Origin: JAPPHA01 sp965221575
GTDB lineage: Bacteria > Pseudomonadota > Alphaproteobacteria > Rhodobacterales > Rhodobacteraceae
Length of the DNA stretch: 64,000 bases
Assembly (NCBI GenBank): GCA_965221575.1
Contig: CBDCSM010000012.1
Span: 620,001-684,000 of the forward strand
Reading direction: 5' to 3'
Position 1 is the first letter of the stretch; every line of letters begins with the position of its first letter. The translations under genes were made by a program, and so were the position numbers. Positions 43,461 through 52,510 of this stretch are shown here, in pieces. The notes beneath the pieces are model-generated. The model saw nothing but the letters and a program-made list of their open reading frames with translations, was not told the origin of the DNA and searched no databases.

Positions 43461-44743
43461 GACCGGTGTCGCGCAATCCACTCCGCCAACCGACATCGTA
43501 TATCTTCGGCGATGTCCCGATCGGAAATCTCGTCAACCGCTTCCTCGAGAAACGCCAGAACCAGTATTCGCTCTGCCTCCTTCCGCGAGATTCCTCTGGA
43601 CATGAGATAAAACAGCGCTTCCTCGTCAATCGCTCCACTGGTCGAGCCGTGTGAACACGCGACGTCGTCGGCGTAGATCTCAAGTTCGGGTTTCGCCAGG
43701 AACTGGCTGGTCTCATCAAGCAGCAAGCCCTTGCTGATCTGGTATCCGTCCGTTTTCTGCGCTCCGGGTTTCACAAGGATTTTCCCCTGGAAAATGCCCT
43801 TGGCGCCCTCTCCAAGGACTTTCTTGAAAACCTGGCGGCTTTCGCACCGTTCCGCGTCATGGACTACGAAAACTGAATCGTCGTGAAGAAATGCCCCTTC
43901 CCCAACGCAAACCCCGGCAACGGTCACACGGGAGTCATCCCCGCACAACTCGATAAACGCCTCGTTGCGGGTATGCGCACCGTTGGCGGTCATCGTGAAG
44001 CTCCTGAACGAGGATTCCTCCGCAAGGCGCGCGAACATGTGGGTAATCGCGCGGCGCTCATGGTCGCGTCCTTGCACTCTCACGTGATCTAACGAAGCGG
44101 CCGCCTCGAGTTCAACCTCGAGGACCGTATTCAGGCGGGCGGCGCCGGGACCGTTCTCGAGCAACGTCAAGGATCCGCCCTGCCGAACAAGGACTACGGA
44201 ATGGACGATCGCGTCGGACTGGTCGTTTTCCCGGAGGTAGCTCAGGCAAACGGGGCTGCTGACCTGTCCGGTTACGAGAATTGCAAATCCATTGGAGGCT
44301 CGGGCGGAATTCAGGGCCGCAAACGGCCGTGGAACCGGATTCTGTCCCCCGGATTCGAGTTTCCCGAAAATCGGTTTCGCCCAGGAAATGTCGAGCGCCA
44401 TGGCATCCGCGATCGTAACGATGTCGACGTGTTTCAACGCTTCCCGATCCGAGAGGTCAGGCCTGAAGACACCGTCAATGAAGACGAGGTTCAGGCAGTC
44501 GGTTTCGTGAAACGCCGGCTGGACCGAGTCCGAAAGAATGGAAACCGGTTCGCAATCGGTCCTGGAGAACCCGTTCGGGCCCGCAAAACGCCAGTATTCG
44601 TCCTTTCGGGCCGGCAGTCCGATACTCCGGAACCGGGCCTCCGCGGCCGCCTGCGCCTGCTTCCCCCAACCCGTGCTCCCGTGGGCATCGTAGCTCCGGA
44701 GAAATCCTTCGACCGTGTCCGTTTCGTTTTGTCCGGTCAACAT
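43457..44743 (-). CDS. sufD: Fe-S cluster assembly protein SufD
   Basis: A 428-residue SufD, scaffold subunit of the SufBC2D complex. The beta-helix core contains RNEAFIELCGDDSRVTVAGV and the C-terminal SHGSTSGAIDEEALFYLMSRGI, where the conserved His and following Glu help cluster building. It starts at ATG 44743, immediately after the sufC stop (TAAATG), and ends by overlapping a membrane-protein gene. Confidence 0.93.
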   Translation of the reverse strand: MLTGQNETDTVEGFLRSYDAHGSTGWGKQAQAAAEARFRSIGLPARKDEYWRFAGPNGFSRTDCEPVSILSDSVQPAFHETDCLNLVFIDGVFRPDLSDREALKHVDIVTIADAMALDISWAKPIFGKLESGGQNPVPRPFAALNSARASNGFAILVTGQVSSPVCLSYLRENDQSDAIVHSVVLVRQGGSLTLLENGPGAARLNTVLEVELEAAASLDHVRVQGRDHERRAITHMFARLAEESSFRSFTMTANGAHTRNEAFIELCGDDSRVTVAGVCVGEGAFLHDDSVFVVHDAERCESRQVFKKVLGEGAKGIFQGKILVKPGAQKTDGYQISKGLLLDETSQFLAKPELEIYADDVACSHGSTSGAIDEEALFYLMSRGISRKEAERILVLAFLEEAVDEISDRDIAEDIRCRLAEWIARHRS

Positions 44744-45499
44744 TTAGGCGACTTTCTTCAACAGGTCGGAGTATCCGTTTTCCTCAACCCTGATCGCCAG
44801 TTCCGGACCTCCGGATTCGATGATGCGTCCATCCGCCATGATGTGCACGACATCGGGTTCGATGTAATTGAGCAATCGCTGGTAGTGCGTGATCACCAAA
44901 ATCGATCTGTCTTCGGTTCTCAACCTGTTGACACCCGCCGCAACGAGTTTCATGGCGTCGATGTCCAGCCCGGAATCGGTCTCGTCGAGGATGCAGACCT
45001 TGGGCTGCAGCATGGTCATCTGCAAAATTTCATTGCGTTTTTTCTCACCGCCGGAGAACCCGGTATTCAAGGGTCGTTTCAACATTTCCTGGTCGATTCC
45101 GAGATCATTCGCATGGGCCCGAACGCGTTTCAGAAATGCTCCCGCAGGAATTTCGGGTTCGCCCCGGGCCTTCGCCAGCGAGTTCGCCGCCGTTCGAAGG
45201 AACGTCATGTTGGTCACGCCCGGTATTTCGACCGGATACTGGAAGGCGAGAAAAAGCCCCATGACGGCCCGCTCGCTCGGGTCGAGTTCGAGCACATCCT
45301 CGCCGTCCAACGTGACCGTACCATGAGTGATCTCATATCCCTCGCGGCCGGCCAGAACATACGACAATGTCGATTTTCCTGATCCGTTGGGTCCCATGAT
45401 CGCGTGCACCGTTCCGGGTGGCAGGCTCAGATCAACGCCTTTGAGGATCGGCTTGTGCTCTTCTTCGAGCGCAACATGGAGTCCAGATATTTCGAGCAT
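44744..45499 (-). CDS. sufC: Fe-S cluster assembly ATPase SufC
   Basis: A 251-residue ABC-type ATPase of the SUF scaffold. Walker A is GPNGSGKSTLS, the signature loop is FSGGEKKRNEI, and Walker B is VCILDETDSGLD. It drives conformational change in SufBC2D. The start ATG 45499 follows the small membrane-protein gene by 1 bp; the longer upstream frame is a shadow of that gene. Confidence 0.95.
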   Translation of the reverse strand: MLEISGLHVALEEEHKPILKGVDLSLPPGTVHAIMGPNGSGKSTLSYVLAGREGYEITHGTVTLDGEDVLELDPSERAVMGLFLAFQYPVEIPGVTNMTFLRTAANSLAKARGEPEIPAGAFLKRVRAHANDLGIDQEMLKRPLNTGFSGGEKKRNEILQMTMLQPKVCILDETDSGLDIDAMKLVAAGVNRLRTEDRSILVITHYQRLLNYIEPDVVHIMADGRIIESGGPELAIRVEENGYSDLLKKVA

Positions 45500-45500
45500 G

Positions 45501-45749
45501 TCAGACCTGCTTGTTGTTTTTTCCGGCGGCGGATGAATCCCGCCTTCGTTTACTGCCCACGCCGAAACGGGAACCCGGTTTGGCGTATTTCTGCACCAGC
45601 CAGTAGAGGATTCCGGCAAAGACGCCCATCAGAACCGAAAATCCGACGTTCGGCAACAAGGAACCGCCCATTCCGGTCGACCAACCTATGAAAAAAATGA
45701 CCCCGGCGGTTACGGCTCCATAGATGAAGGGCTGACGAAACCTGTTCAT
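45501..45749 (-). CDS. Small two-helix membrane protein between sufB and sufC
   Basis: An 82-residue protein, MNRFRQPFIYGAVTAG..., with two membrane segments (YGAVTAGVIFFIGWS and VGFSVLMGVFAGILYWLVQ) and a strongly basic tail. ATG 45749 overlaps the sufB stop (ATGA), and sufC begins 1 bp after it, so it is translated with the scaffold genes. I do not recognise a family. It could tether the SUF machinery to the membrane, or be an unrelated passenger. Confidence 0.7.
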   Translation of the reverse strand: MNRFRQPFIYGAVTAGVIFFIGWSTGMGGSLLPNVGFSVLMGVFAGILYWLVQKYAKPGSRFGVGSKRRRDSSAAGKNNKQV

Positions 45750-47290
45750 CCAACCGAGCCTTCCAGGCTGATCGCGACCAGTTGCTGCGCCTCCATGGCG
45801 AATTCCATAGGCAAGGCCTGCAGAACGTCCCTGCAGAAACCGTTGACGACAAGGGCGACCGCCTCTTCCTCGTTCATGCCGCGTTGCTGGCAATAGAAAA
45901 GCTGGTCTTCGTCGACCCGTGAAGTCGTTGCTTCATGTTCGACGCGCGACGAGTTGTTCTTGACCTCGATATACGGCACCGTATGGGCACCGCAGTTTCC
46001 CCCGATCAGCAGGGAGTCGCACTGCGTGTGGTTACGGCTGCTCCGTGCCCTCGGGTGCATCGAAACGAGACCCCTGTACGTATTCTGGGCGCGGCCGGCT
46101 GAAATTCCCTTTGATACGATTCGCGAACGGGAGTTCCTGCCAAGGTGAACCATTTTCGTTCCGGTATCCGCCTGCTGGAAATTGTTGGCGATCGCAATCG
46201 AATAGAATTCGCCCTGGCATTCGGCGCCGCGAAGAATACAGCTCGGATACTTCCAGGTTATTGCAGAGCCCGTCTCGACCTGCGTCCACATGACCTTGGA
46301 ACGATCGCCGCGGCAGTCGGCTCTCTTGGTCACGAAATTGTAGATGCCACCCTTGCCGTTCTCGTCACCCGGGAACCAGTTCTGAACGGTTGAATACTTG
46401 ATCTCCGCCTCTTCCTCGGCCACGAGTTCGACGACTGCCGCGTGCAACTGGTTGGTATCGCGCTGCGGTGCGGTGCACCCTTCAAGATACGAAACATAGG
46501 ATCCGCGGTCGGCGATGATGAGCGTTCGCTCGAACTGCCCCGTGTTTTCGGCGTTGATCCGGAAATAGGTGCTGAGTTCCATCGGGCATCGGACGCCGGG
46601 GGGCACGTACACGAACGAACCGTCGGAAAACACCGCCGAATTCAATGTTGCATAGAAGTTGTCCGAAGGAGGAACGACCGTACCGAGGTACTTTCGGACG
46701 AGTTCGGGATGCTCCCGGAGTGCTTCCGACATGGAACAGAAGATCACCCCGGCTTTCCCGAGTTCCTCCTGAAAGGTTGTCCCGACGGAAACAGAGTCGA
46801 AAACGGCATCCACCGCGACCTTGCGTCCGTCGGCCGGAACGTCGCCTGCGCCCTGCACGCCTGCCAGGATCATCTGTTCCTGAAGGGGAATGCCAAGCTT
46901 CCTGTAGGTTTCGAGAAGCTTGGGGTCGACGTCGTCGATCGACGTTGGTCGAGCCTCCGACATCGATTTCGGCTGGGCAAAATAGTACTGGTCCTGGAAA
47001 TCGATCTCGGGATAGTTGACCATCGCCCATTTCGGTTCCGACATCCTGACCCACCGTCGGTGCGCGGCAAGCCGCCATTCGGTCATCCACTCCGGCTCCT
47101 GGTTTCGGTCGGAAATATGGCGGATGATGTCTTCGTTCAGGCCTTTCGGCGCGTACTCGGTTTCGATGTCGGTCTCAAACCCGTATCGGTAGGTTCCGAC
47201 CGAGCGCACCGCTTCGACGGTCTCCTGATCGACACCTTCCCGGACGTTGAATTCTCCGTCGTCTATGGTCACTTTGATCTCCGTGTTCAA
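45746..47290 (-). CDS. sufB: Fe-S cluster assembly protein SufB
   Basis: A 514-residue SufB, the main cluster-building subunit. Hallmarks: PPGVRCPMELSTYFRIN, YLEGCTAP, SILRGAECQGEFYSIA-like block, CDSLLIGGNCGAHTVP and SRVEHEATTSRVDEDQLFY. A conserved Cys (GGNC) and the Glu of EHEATTS match positions reported for nascent-cluster assembly. The start appears to be TTG 47290, 12 bp after the desulfurase gene. Confidence 0.95.
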   Translation of the reverse strand: MNTEIKVTIDDGEFNVREGVDQETVEAVRSVGTYRYGFETDIETEYAPKGLNEDIIRHISDRNQEPEWMTEWRLAAHRRWVRMSEPKWAMVNYPEIDFQDQYYFAQPKSMSEARPTSIDDVDPKLLETYRKLGIPLQEQMILAGVQGAGDVPADGRKVAVDAVFDSVSVGTTFQEELGKAGVIFCSMSEALREHPELVRKYLGTVVPPSDNFYATLNSAVFSDGSFVYVPPGVRCPMELSTYFRINAENTGQFERTLIIADRGSYVSYLEGCTAPQRDTNQLHAAVVELVAEEEAEIKYSTVQNWFPGDENGKGGIYNFVTKRADCRGDRSKVMWTQVETGSAITWKYPSCILRGAECQGEFYSIAIANNFQQADTGTKMVHLGRNSRSRIVSKGISAGRAQNTYRGLVSMHPRARSSRNHTQCDSLLIGGNCGAHTVPYIEVKNNSSRVEHEATTSRVDEDQLFYCQQRGMNEEEAVALVVNGFCRDVLQALPMEFAMEAQQLVAISLEGSVG

Positions 47291-47302
47291 ATGCCGGGGC
47301 GA

Positions 47303-48358
47303 TTACGCGGCGCGTGCCTTGTCGAGCGCGCGGCGGCTGGAAGCGCTCCAGGCCTCGGCAAAATTCATCAAGTCTGTTTCCCGAGTCGACGGACCAATGG
47401 AAACGCGAATCGCGCTTCGAACCGTTTGCGTATCGTACCCCATCGCCCGTAGCGCAGGACTTCCGGCGCGGGAAACCTTCCCGGAACTGCAGGCCGATCC
47501 GGCAGAGACCGAAAACCCTTGCAGGTCCATCTGGATCACCTGCGTTTCGCTATCCCATCCCGGAAGCGCGAAACAACTGGTGTTCGGCAATCTTGGTGCT
47601 CCACGCCCAATAAAGACGGTGCCAGGCACCAATTCTTCAATGTACATCTCGAAAGAATCGCGAAGCCTGGCCACGCGGATCCAGACCCCGTCCTCAAGGT
47701 CGCGCGAGGCGGCCTCCGCCGCCGCGCCAAACCCGGCGATTCCGGGCAGGTTTTCGGTACCTGCCCGTAACCCCGATTCCTGTCCGCCACCGAGGATTTG
47801 TGGGGGAACGTCCCTGCCCTCGCGAACCACAAGTGCGCCGACGCCGGTCGGGCCCCCGATCTTGTGAGCCGAGATGATTGCCATTTCCGCTCCTGATGAT
47901 CGGAAGTTGCACGCGGTCTTTCCGAAGGCCTGGGCAAAATCGGCCACCGCCAGCCCCGGCGGCAGTTGCTGCAGAATTCCGGTTTCGCTGTTCGCTGCCT
48001 GCATCGAGGCATTGCCGGGATCAGGAACGGCGATCCGTCCATCCGCGGTCGTCTCGAGGACGGGCTCAGCCCAGGCGAGCACGCATTCATGTTCGACCCG
48101 GGCGGCTCCGAGGTTTCGACCCGCCATCGCCAATGCGGCGGCTTCCGTGGCTCCGGAAGTAAAGATGACCTCTGCGGGATGCGCTCCGAAAGCCGCTGCC
48201 GCCTGGGCCCTTGCACGTTCGACGATCGCACGCGCCTTTCGCCCCTCGAAATGCACCGACGACGGATTGCCGACGGTTTCGATTGCGCCGAGCATCGCGT
48301 CCCGGGATTCCGGTCGCAGGGGCGCGGTCGCATTCCAGTCAAGATAGGTTCGGCTCAC
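47303..48358 (-). CDS. NifS/IscS-like cysteine desulfurase
   Basis: A 351-residue group I desulfurase. YLDWNATAPLRPE opens the fold; the PLP lysine is in AIISAHKIGGPTGVGAL; RAGTENLPGIAGFG is the group I signature; the catalytic cysteine is in SAGSACSSGKVSRAGSP. GTG 48358 overlaps the regulator stop (GTGA), so the longer frame to 48400 is rejected. It is short for IscS (about 400) and close to the NifS-like proteins that head alphaproteobacterial suf operons. Confidence 0.88.
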   Translation of the reverse strand: MSRTYLDWNATAPLRPESRDAMLGAIETVGNPSSVHFEGRKARAIVERARAQAAAAFGAHPAEVIFTSGATEAAALAMAGRNLGAARVEHECVLAWAEPVLETTADGRIAVPDPGNASMQAANSETGILQQLPPGLAVADFAQAFGKTACNFRSSGAEMAIISAHKIGGPTGVGALVVREGRDVPPQILGGGQESGLRAGTENLPGIAGFGAAAEAASRDLEDGVWIRVARLRDSFEMYIEELVPGTVFIGRGAPRLPNTSCFALPGWDSETQVIQMDLQGFSVSAGSACSSGKVSRAGSPALRAMGYDTQTVRSAIRVSIGPSTRETDLMNFAEAWSASSRRALDKARAA

Positions 48359-48816
48359 TTTTCGTCGGCCATCTGAAGAAGGTTGGGAACGGCGGGACAC
48401 GGTGCGAGATGATTTGACGATATGTCGCTCAACCGCGTCTGATGCATGTACACATAGACCATCGCCGAAAGACTTTCCCAGAACCTGTTGCTCAATGACT
48501 GGGCCCGGGTTCCGGATATTGCCCCGGATTGGCCGGCGCTTGTCGACAGCGCGTCCATCGACTCATCGACGGCCGACAGGATTTCGGAAACCCGAATTGC
48601 ATCGCACGACCGCGCGAGCTGGTAACCTCCTCCCGGTCCCCGAATCGCGTGAACCAGGCCGGCCCGGCGCAACTTTACGAACAGCTGTTCAAGGTAGGGC
48701 AACGAAATTTTCTGCCGTTGGGCAATTTCAGCCAATGGAACTGCCGTTGCCGGGCTGGCCCCGGCAAGATCGACGAGAGCAACCATCGCATACCGGCCTT
48801 TTGTGCTCAGTTTCAT
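48355..48816 (-). CDS. Rrf2-family regulator, IscR-like without the cluster cysteines
   Basis: A 153-residue Rrf2 protein. MKLSTKGRYAMVALVDLA and the winged helix (ISLPYLEQLFVKLRRAGLV, RGPGGGYQLAR) are IscR-like, and AVDESMDA aligns with the region before the [2Fe-2S] ligands. The three cysteines expected there are replaced (LSTSAGQSGAISGTRAQS). Only CDAIR in the wing and APCPAVP near the end remain. IscR of Rhodobacter sphaeroides is reported to bind a cluster without the classical triad, so it may still sense. It heads the suf operon and likely controls it. Confidence 0.88.
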   Translation of the reverse strand: MKLSTKGRYAMVALVDLAGASPATAVPLAEIAQRQKISLPYLEQLFVKLRRAGLVHAIRGPGGGYQLARSCDAIRVSEILSAVDESMDALSTSAGQSGAISGTRAQSLSNRFWESLSAMVYVYMHQTRLSDISSNHLAPCPAVPNLLQMADEK

Positions 48817-48904
48817 GACCTGGTTTCCTGAGTTCGCCCCGGTTGACGCCCGCGACCGAAAGCACTAACAGGCATGTTTCCGGGGAAGGAGACTTCTTAA
48901 AGAT

Positions 48905-48921
48905 TTTAGAATCATTCTAAT
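48905..48921. promoter_or_regulatory. ICE/Irr-like box in the suf promoter
   Basis: TTTAGAATCATTCTAAT matches the iron control element of rhizobial and related alphaproteobacteria (TTTAGAA-N3-TTCTAAA) except for the last base. It lies ~90 bp upstream of the regulator gene that starts the suf operon, and ~60 bp before the opposite hydrolase gene. Irr, a heme- and iron-responsive Fur-family protein, binds such sites, so iron control of suf is likely. Confidence 0.65.
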
Positions 48922-48981
48922 TTGTTCCCCTGCAACCGTCAACCTGTCCTGAAACCGTAGGATGGCTGGCACAATCCGGAG

Positions 48982-49641
48982 ATGTCGATGCCGGAAGTGA
49001 TCTTTCAGGGTCCCGAAGGGCGCCTTGAGGGGCGCTATCACCCTCAAAAGGAGAAAGACAGCCCGCTCGGCATAATTCTGCACCCGCACCCCAAATTCGG
49101 CGGCACGATGAATAATCGCGTTGTCTACAACCTCCATTACGCCTTTTTCAGGATGGGATTCACCGTCCTTCGTTTCAACTTTCGGGGAGTCGGGCGTTCC
49201 CAGGGGACATATGACGAAGGTATCGGTGAGTTATCGGACGCGGCGGCCGCGCTGGATTACCTGCAGGCGCTCAATCCGAACGCGAAACACTGCTGGGTCG
49301 CCGGATTTTCCTTCGGGGCGTGGATCGGGATGCAACTGCTCATGCGGCGTCCGGAGATTTCCGGATTTGTTTCGGTCTCACCTCCGGCCAACATGTACGA
49401 CTTTACCTTTCTTGCTCCCTGCCCGTCTTCCGGCCTGATTATCAACGGCTCCGCCGACAAGGTGGCTCCACCCGAGAGCATCGAGGAACTCGTGCGACGC
49501 CTCCGTGAGCAGAAGGGCATCACGATTTCGCACCAGGTCATTGCGTCTGCAGGGCATTTTTTCGAAGAACCGAACATGGATACGCTGATTACATGCGTCG
49601 ATGAATACGTTCGCAGGCGGCTGACCGAGACCACGCGATAG
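48982..49641 (+). CDS. Alpha/beta hydrolase
   Basis: A 219-residue alpha/beta hydrolase. LHPHPKFGGTMNN supplies the oxyanion region, VLRFNFRGVGRSQG is a family block, the nucleophile serine is in VAGFSFGAWIG, an Asp follows in INGSADKVAPP, and the His is in IASAGHFFEEP. Homologues are conserved in alphaproteobacteria, often next to suf or tyrS genes, with unknown substrates. Divergent from the suf regulator. Confidence 0.85.
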   Translation: MSMPEVIFQGPEGRLEGRYHPQKEKDSPLGIILHPHPKFGGTMNNRVVYNLHYAFFRMGFTVLRFNFRGVGRSQGTYDEGIGELSDAAAALDYLQALNPNAKHCWVAGFSFGAWIGMQLLMRRPEISGFVSVSPPANMYDFTFLAPCPSSGLIINGSADKVAPPESIEELVRRLREQKGITISHQVIASAGHFFEEPNMDTLITCVDEYVRRRLTETTR

Positions 49642-49773
49642 TTCCATTCAACCGGTCAAGTCCGGAATTCCTCAAACGTAACGAACCCGGAACCGTCTTC
49701 GCCCGGTTTCTCACGTGTCCGTCAATCCGGATGCGCAACGAATTCCTGATTTTGCACGGGTTCGCCTGGCTCG

Positions 49774-50892
49774 TCATCCCGACGGGATACGGCTTGGTCG
49801 ATCAACTCTGCCACCTGTTGTCGGAACCGAACAGCCGGTCGTGGACGGTAGCGACAAGACGAGGTTCCGCATTGAACGAACCGCCAGGAAGGCAAACGCC
49901 TGTGCCTCCAGCATGTCTGAATCGAGTCCGACATCCTCGACCGACGAAACCGGTGCCGAGAGACGTGACCCGAGTTCGGACATCAGCGTGCGGTTTCGGC
50001 TCCCGCCGCCCGCCACCAGCCAGCGATTCGGGCAAGCGGGGAGGAATTTTTCGGCATGGGCGACGGCCGCCGCCGACAAGGCCGTCAGCGTTGCTGCGGC
50101 ATCCGAATCCGGGAGAGTATCAACACTCTTGAGCACATCACTGAATTCGTTCCGGTCCAGGGACTTTGGTGGTTTTCGGCAAAAATATGGCCGCGAAAGC
50201 ACGTCTTCGACGATTCCGAGATCGCATTTGCCTGTCGCGGCGAGATCTCCATCCCTGTCAAGTTCCCAATTCCTGCGGCGTGCCACCAGATCGTCGATCA
50301 GCGCATTTGCCGGGCCCGTATCGAACGCAACGAGCGCACCGGGTGTTTCCGGACCAAGGGCAAGCGGGTCCACGTACGTCAGGTTTGCCACGCCGCCAAG
50401 GTTCAGGAATACGACCGGGCGAGTTTCGCCGATCCACTTCGCGCAGGCAAAGTGAAAGACGGGTGCGAGAGGAGCCCCTTCCCCGCCGCAAAACATGTCC
50501 CTGGTTCTGAAATCCCAGACAACCATATTCCCGGCCTCGTCCGCGAGGCGTTTGCCGTCCCCGATCTGGTGCGTTTTTCCCCGTTCTGGAGCATGCGCGA
50601 CGGTCTGGCCGTGGAAACCGATGACCTCCATCTCCGAGAAGGATGAAATGATTTCAAGATGCGCAATGCGCACCGTCTCCTCCGCCTTGAGCAGGATTTC
50701 CGGTTGGTCGTCGTGCCAGAGCCCCTGGGCAGCGGCGATCGCCTCGATCTCCGCGGCGGAGTAAGGACGATAGGAATGGTCGCCGAAAGCGCAGATCCGC
50801 TCACCATTAGTGAGCAACATGGCGGCGTCGACTCCGTCCATGGATGTGCCGGACATGCACCCGAGCGACCAGATCGGTTCGAAGTCTTCCAT
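49774..50892 (-). CDS. anmK: Anhydro-N-acetylmuramic acid kinase
   Basis: A 372-residue AnmK, which phosphorylates and opens 1,6-anhydroMurNAc during cell-wall recycling. SLGCMSGTSMDGVDAAM is the N-terminal nucleotide site; FHGQTVAHAPERG, LNLGGVANLT, FDTGPANALIDDL and VAGGGSRNRTLM are family motifs. It is divergent from tyrS, the common arrangement in alphaproteobacteria. Confidence 0.93.
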   Translation of the reverse strand: MEDFEPIWSLGCMSGTSMDGVDAAMLLTNGERICAFGDHSYRPYSAAEIEAIAAAQGLWHDDQPEILLKAEETVRIAHLEIISSFSEMEVIGFHGQTVAHAPERGKTHQIGDGKRLADEAGNMVVWDFRTRDMFCGGEGAPLAPVFHFACAKWIGETRPVVFLNLGGVANLTYVDPLALGPETPGALVAFDTGPANALIDDLVARRRNWELDRDGDLAATGKCDLGIVEDVLSRPYFCRKPPKSLDRNEFSDVLKSVDTLPDSDAAATLTALSAAAVAHAEKFLPACPNRWLVAGGGSRNRTLMSELGSRLSAPVSSVEDVGLDSDMLEAQAFAFLAVRSMRNLVLSLPSTTGCSVPTTGGRVDRPSRIPSG

Positions 50893-50966
50893 TCTTGCCG
50901 GCCTTTCGTCAATAGTTGGCTTGCTCTATAGGACCAATTGCCTACAGAAAGGGATATGAACCGGAA

Positions 50967-52256
50967 ATGGAATTCAAGCCCAGATCCGATTTCCTGAACG
51001 TCCTGGCTTCCAGGGGATTTGTGCAGGATTGCACCGATCTCGAAGGTCTCGACCGCGTTTTCTCGAAGACTCCGCAGTCTGCCTACATCGGGTTTGATGC
51101 CACGGCCGACAGTTTGCACGTCGGGTCGCTGATCCAGATCATGTTGCTCAGATGGTTGCAGAAAACCGGCCACCGTCCGATCGTTCTCATGGGTGGAGGA
51201 ACCACGAAAATCGGAGATCCCTCGGGGAAGGACGAATCGAGAAAACTGCTTTCATCAGAAGTTATCGAACAAAATATCAAGGGGATACGAAAGGTATTTG
51301 AAGCTTATATCCAGTTTGGTGGCGCCGGAAACGGGGCCATCATGTCGAACAATGCCGCCTGGCTGGATCAACTCAATTACGTGGAATTCCTGAGGAATTA
51401 CGGGCGTCACTTCACGGTCAACCGGATGCTTTCCTTCGAATCCGTGAAACGACGGCTGGACCGGCAACAACCGTTAACCTTTCTCGAGTTCAACTACATG
51501 CTGCTGCAGGCATATGATTTCATGGAACTGAACGCACGATTCGACTGCCGTTTGCAAATGGGAGGCTCCGATCAATGGGGCAACATCGTCAACGGCGTCG
51601 ACCTCACGCGACGGATCAACGGCTCGGAAGTCTTCGGTCTGACATCCCCCCTGCTCCAGCAGGCAGATGGAAGCAAGATGGGGAAAACGGCGTCGGGTGC
51701 GGTATGGCTGAACCCGGAGCGCATATCTTCGTTTGATTTCTGGCAGTTCTGGCGAAACACCGCCGATGCCGACACGGGCCGTTTCCTGCTCCTGTTCACC
51801 GAGATCGACCTCGACGAATGCCGCAGGATGGCGGCGCTTGAGGGTTCGGAATTGAACGTGGCGAAGGCGACGCTAGCCACCGAAGTCACCACCCTGGCCT
51901 TTGGTCGTCCCACCGCAGAAAACGCCGAAAAGGCCGCACGCGCGCTGTTTGGCTCCAAAGGCTCGCATGGTGGCGGGAAACAGCGAGACAGTTCACGGAT
52001 GGATGAGAAGCTGCCCGTCCGTTACATGGAAGTCACGGATCCCGAAGATCGGGATGTTTCGGTCATTCGGCTGTTTGTACAATCCGGGCTCGTCAAATCC
52101 GGCAAGGAAGCCAAACGGCTAATCCAGGACGGCGGTGCGCGCGTCGATCATGTCGCCATTTTCGAACCTGCATTCAGGATCAGCCTTGAAAGGCTCTCCG
52201 AAGGTGTCGTGCTTTCCGCCGGAAAGAAGAGACACATTCGCGTTTTGCTTGGCTGA
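50967..52256 (+). CDS. tyrS: Tyrosyl-tRNA synthetase
   Basis: A 429-residue class I synthetase charging tRNA-Tyr. The HIGH-like motif is in SLHVGSLIQIM, tyrosine-binding residues in YDFMELNARFDCRLQMGGSDQWGNI, and the KMSKS loop is GSKMGKTASG. The C-terminus is an S4 RNA-binding domain (SGKEAKRLIQDGGARVD). The start at ATG 50967 (MEFKPRSDFL) is the family-like one. Bases 52257-52510 between it and coaD hold nothing recognisable. Confidence 0.95.
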   Translation: MEFKPRSDFLNVLASRGFVQDCTDLEGLDRVFSKTPQSAYIGFDATADSLHVGSLIQIMLLRWLQKTGHRPIVLMGGGTTKIGDPSGKDESRKLLSSEVIEQNIKGIRKVFEAYIQFGGAGNGAIMSNNAAWLDQLNYVEFLRNYGRHFTVNRMLSFESVKRRLDRQQPLTFLEFNYMLLQAYDFMELNARFDCRLQMGGSDQWGNIVNGVDLTRRINGSEVFGLTSPLLQQADGSKMGKTASGAVWLNPERISSFDFWQFWRNTADADTGRFLLLFTEIDLDECRRMAALEGSELNVAKATLATEVTTLAFGRPTAENAEKAARALFGSKGSHGGGKQRDSSRMDEKLPVRYMEVTDPEDRDVSVIRLFVQSGLVKSGKEAKRLIQDGGARVDHVAIFEPAFRISLERLSEGVVLSAGKKRHIRVLLG

Positions 52257-52510
52257 GCCACGCGGTACGTGCGGGACTTGGATTTTCCGGGTTCTCAAGG
52301 TCACAGGCGTGGCGACACCTTCGTTCAGAGACGCACCCGATCCGGAATGAGATCCTGACAGTTTGATCGCAAACCGCTCTTGAAGGCGGACCCGGACGGA
52401 GACTGTTTGGTGTTCGGTGCTTGATCTCGGGGAAAACCGTGACCGTTCCACGGATTCCCGTGGCCACCCATGGCCCATGATTTTTGCGCCGAAGGAAGGC
52501 TTTGCGCGGT

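Noticed and set aside
52257..52510. tRNA gene between tyrS and coaD
   Set aside because: No cloverleaf, TTCGANN loop or acceptor stem could be built on either strand.
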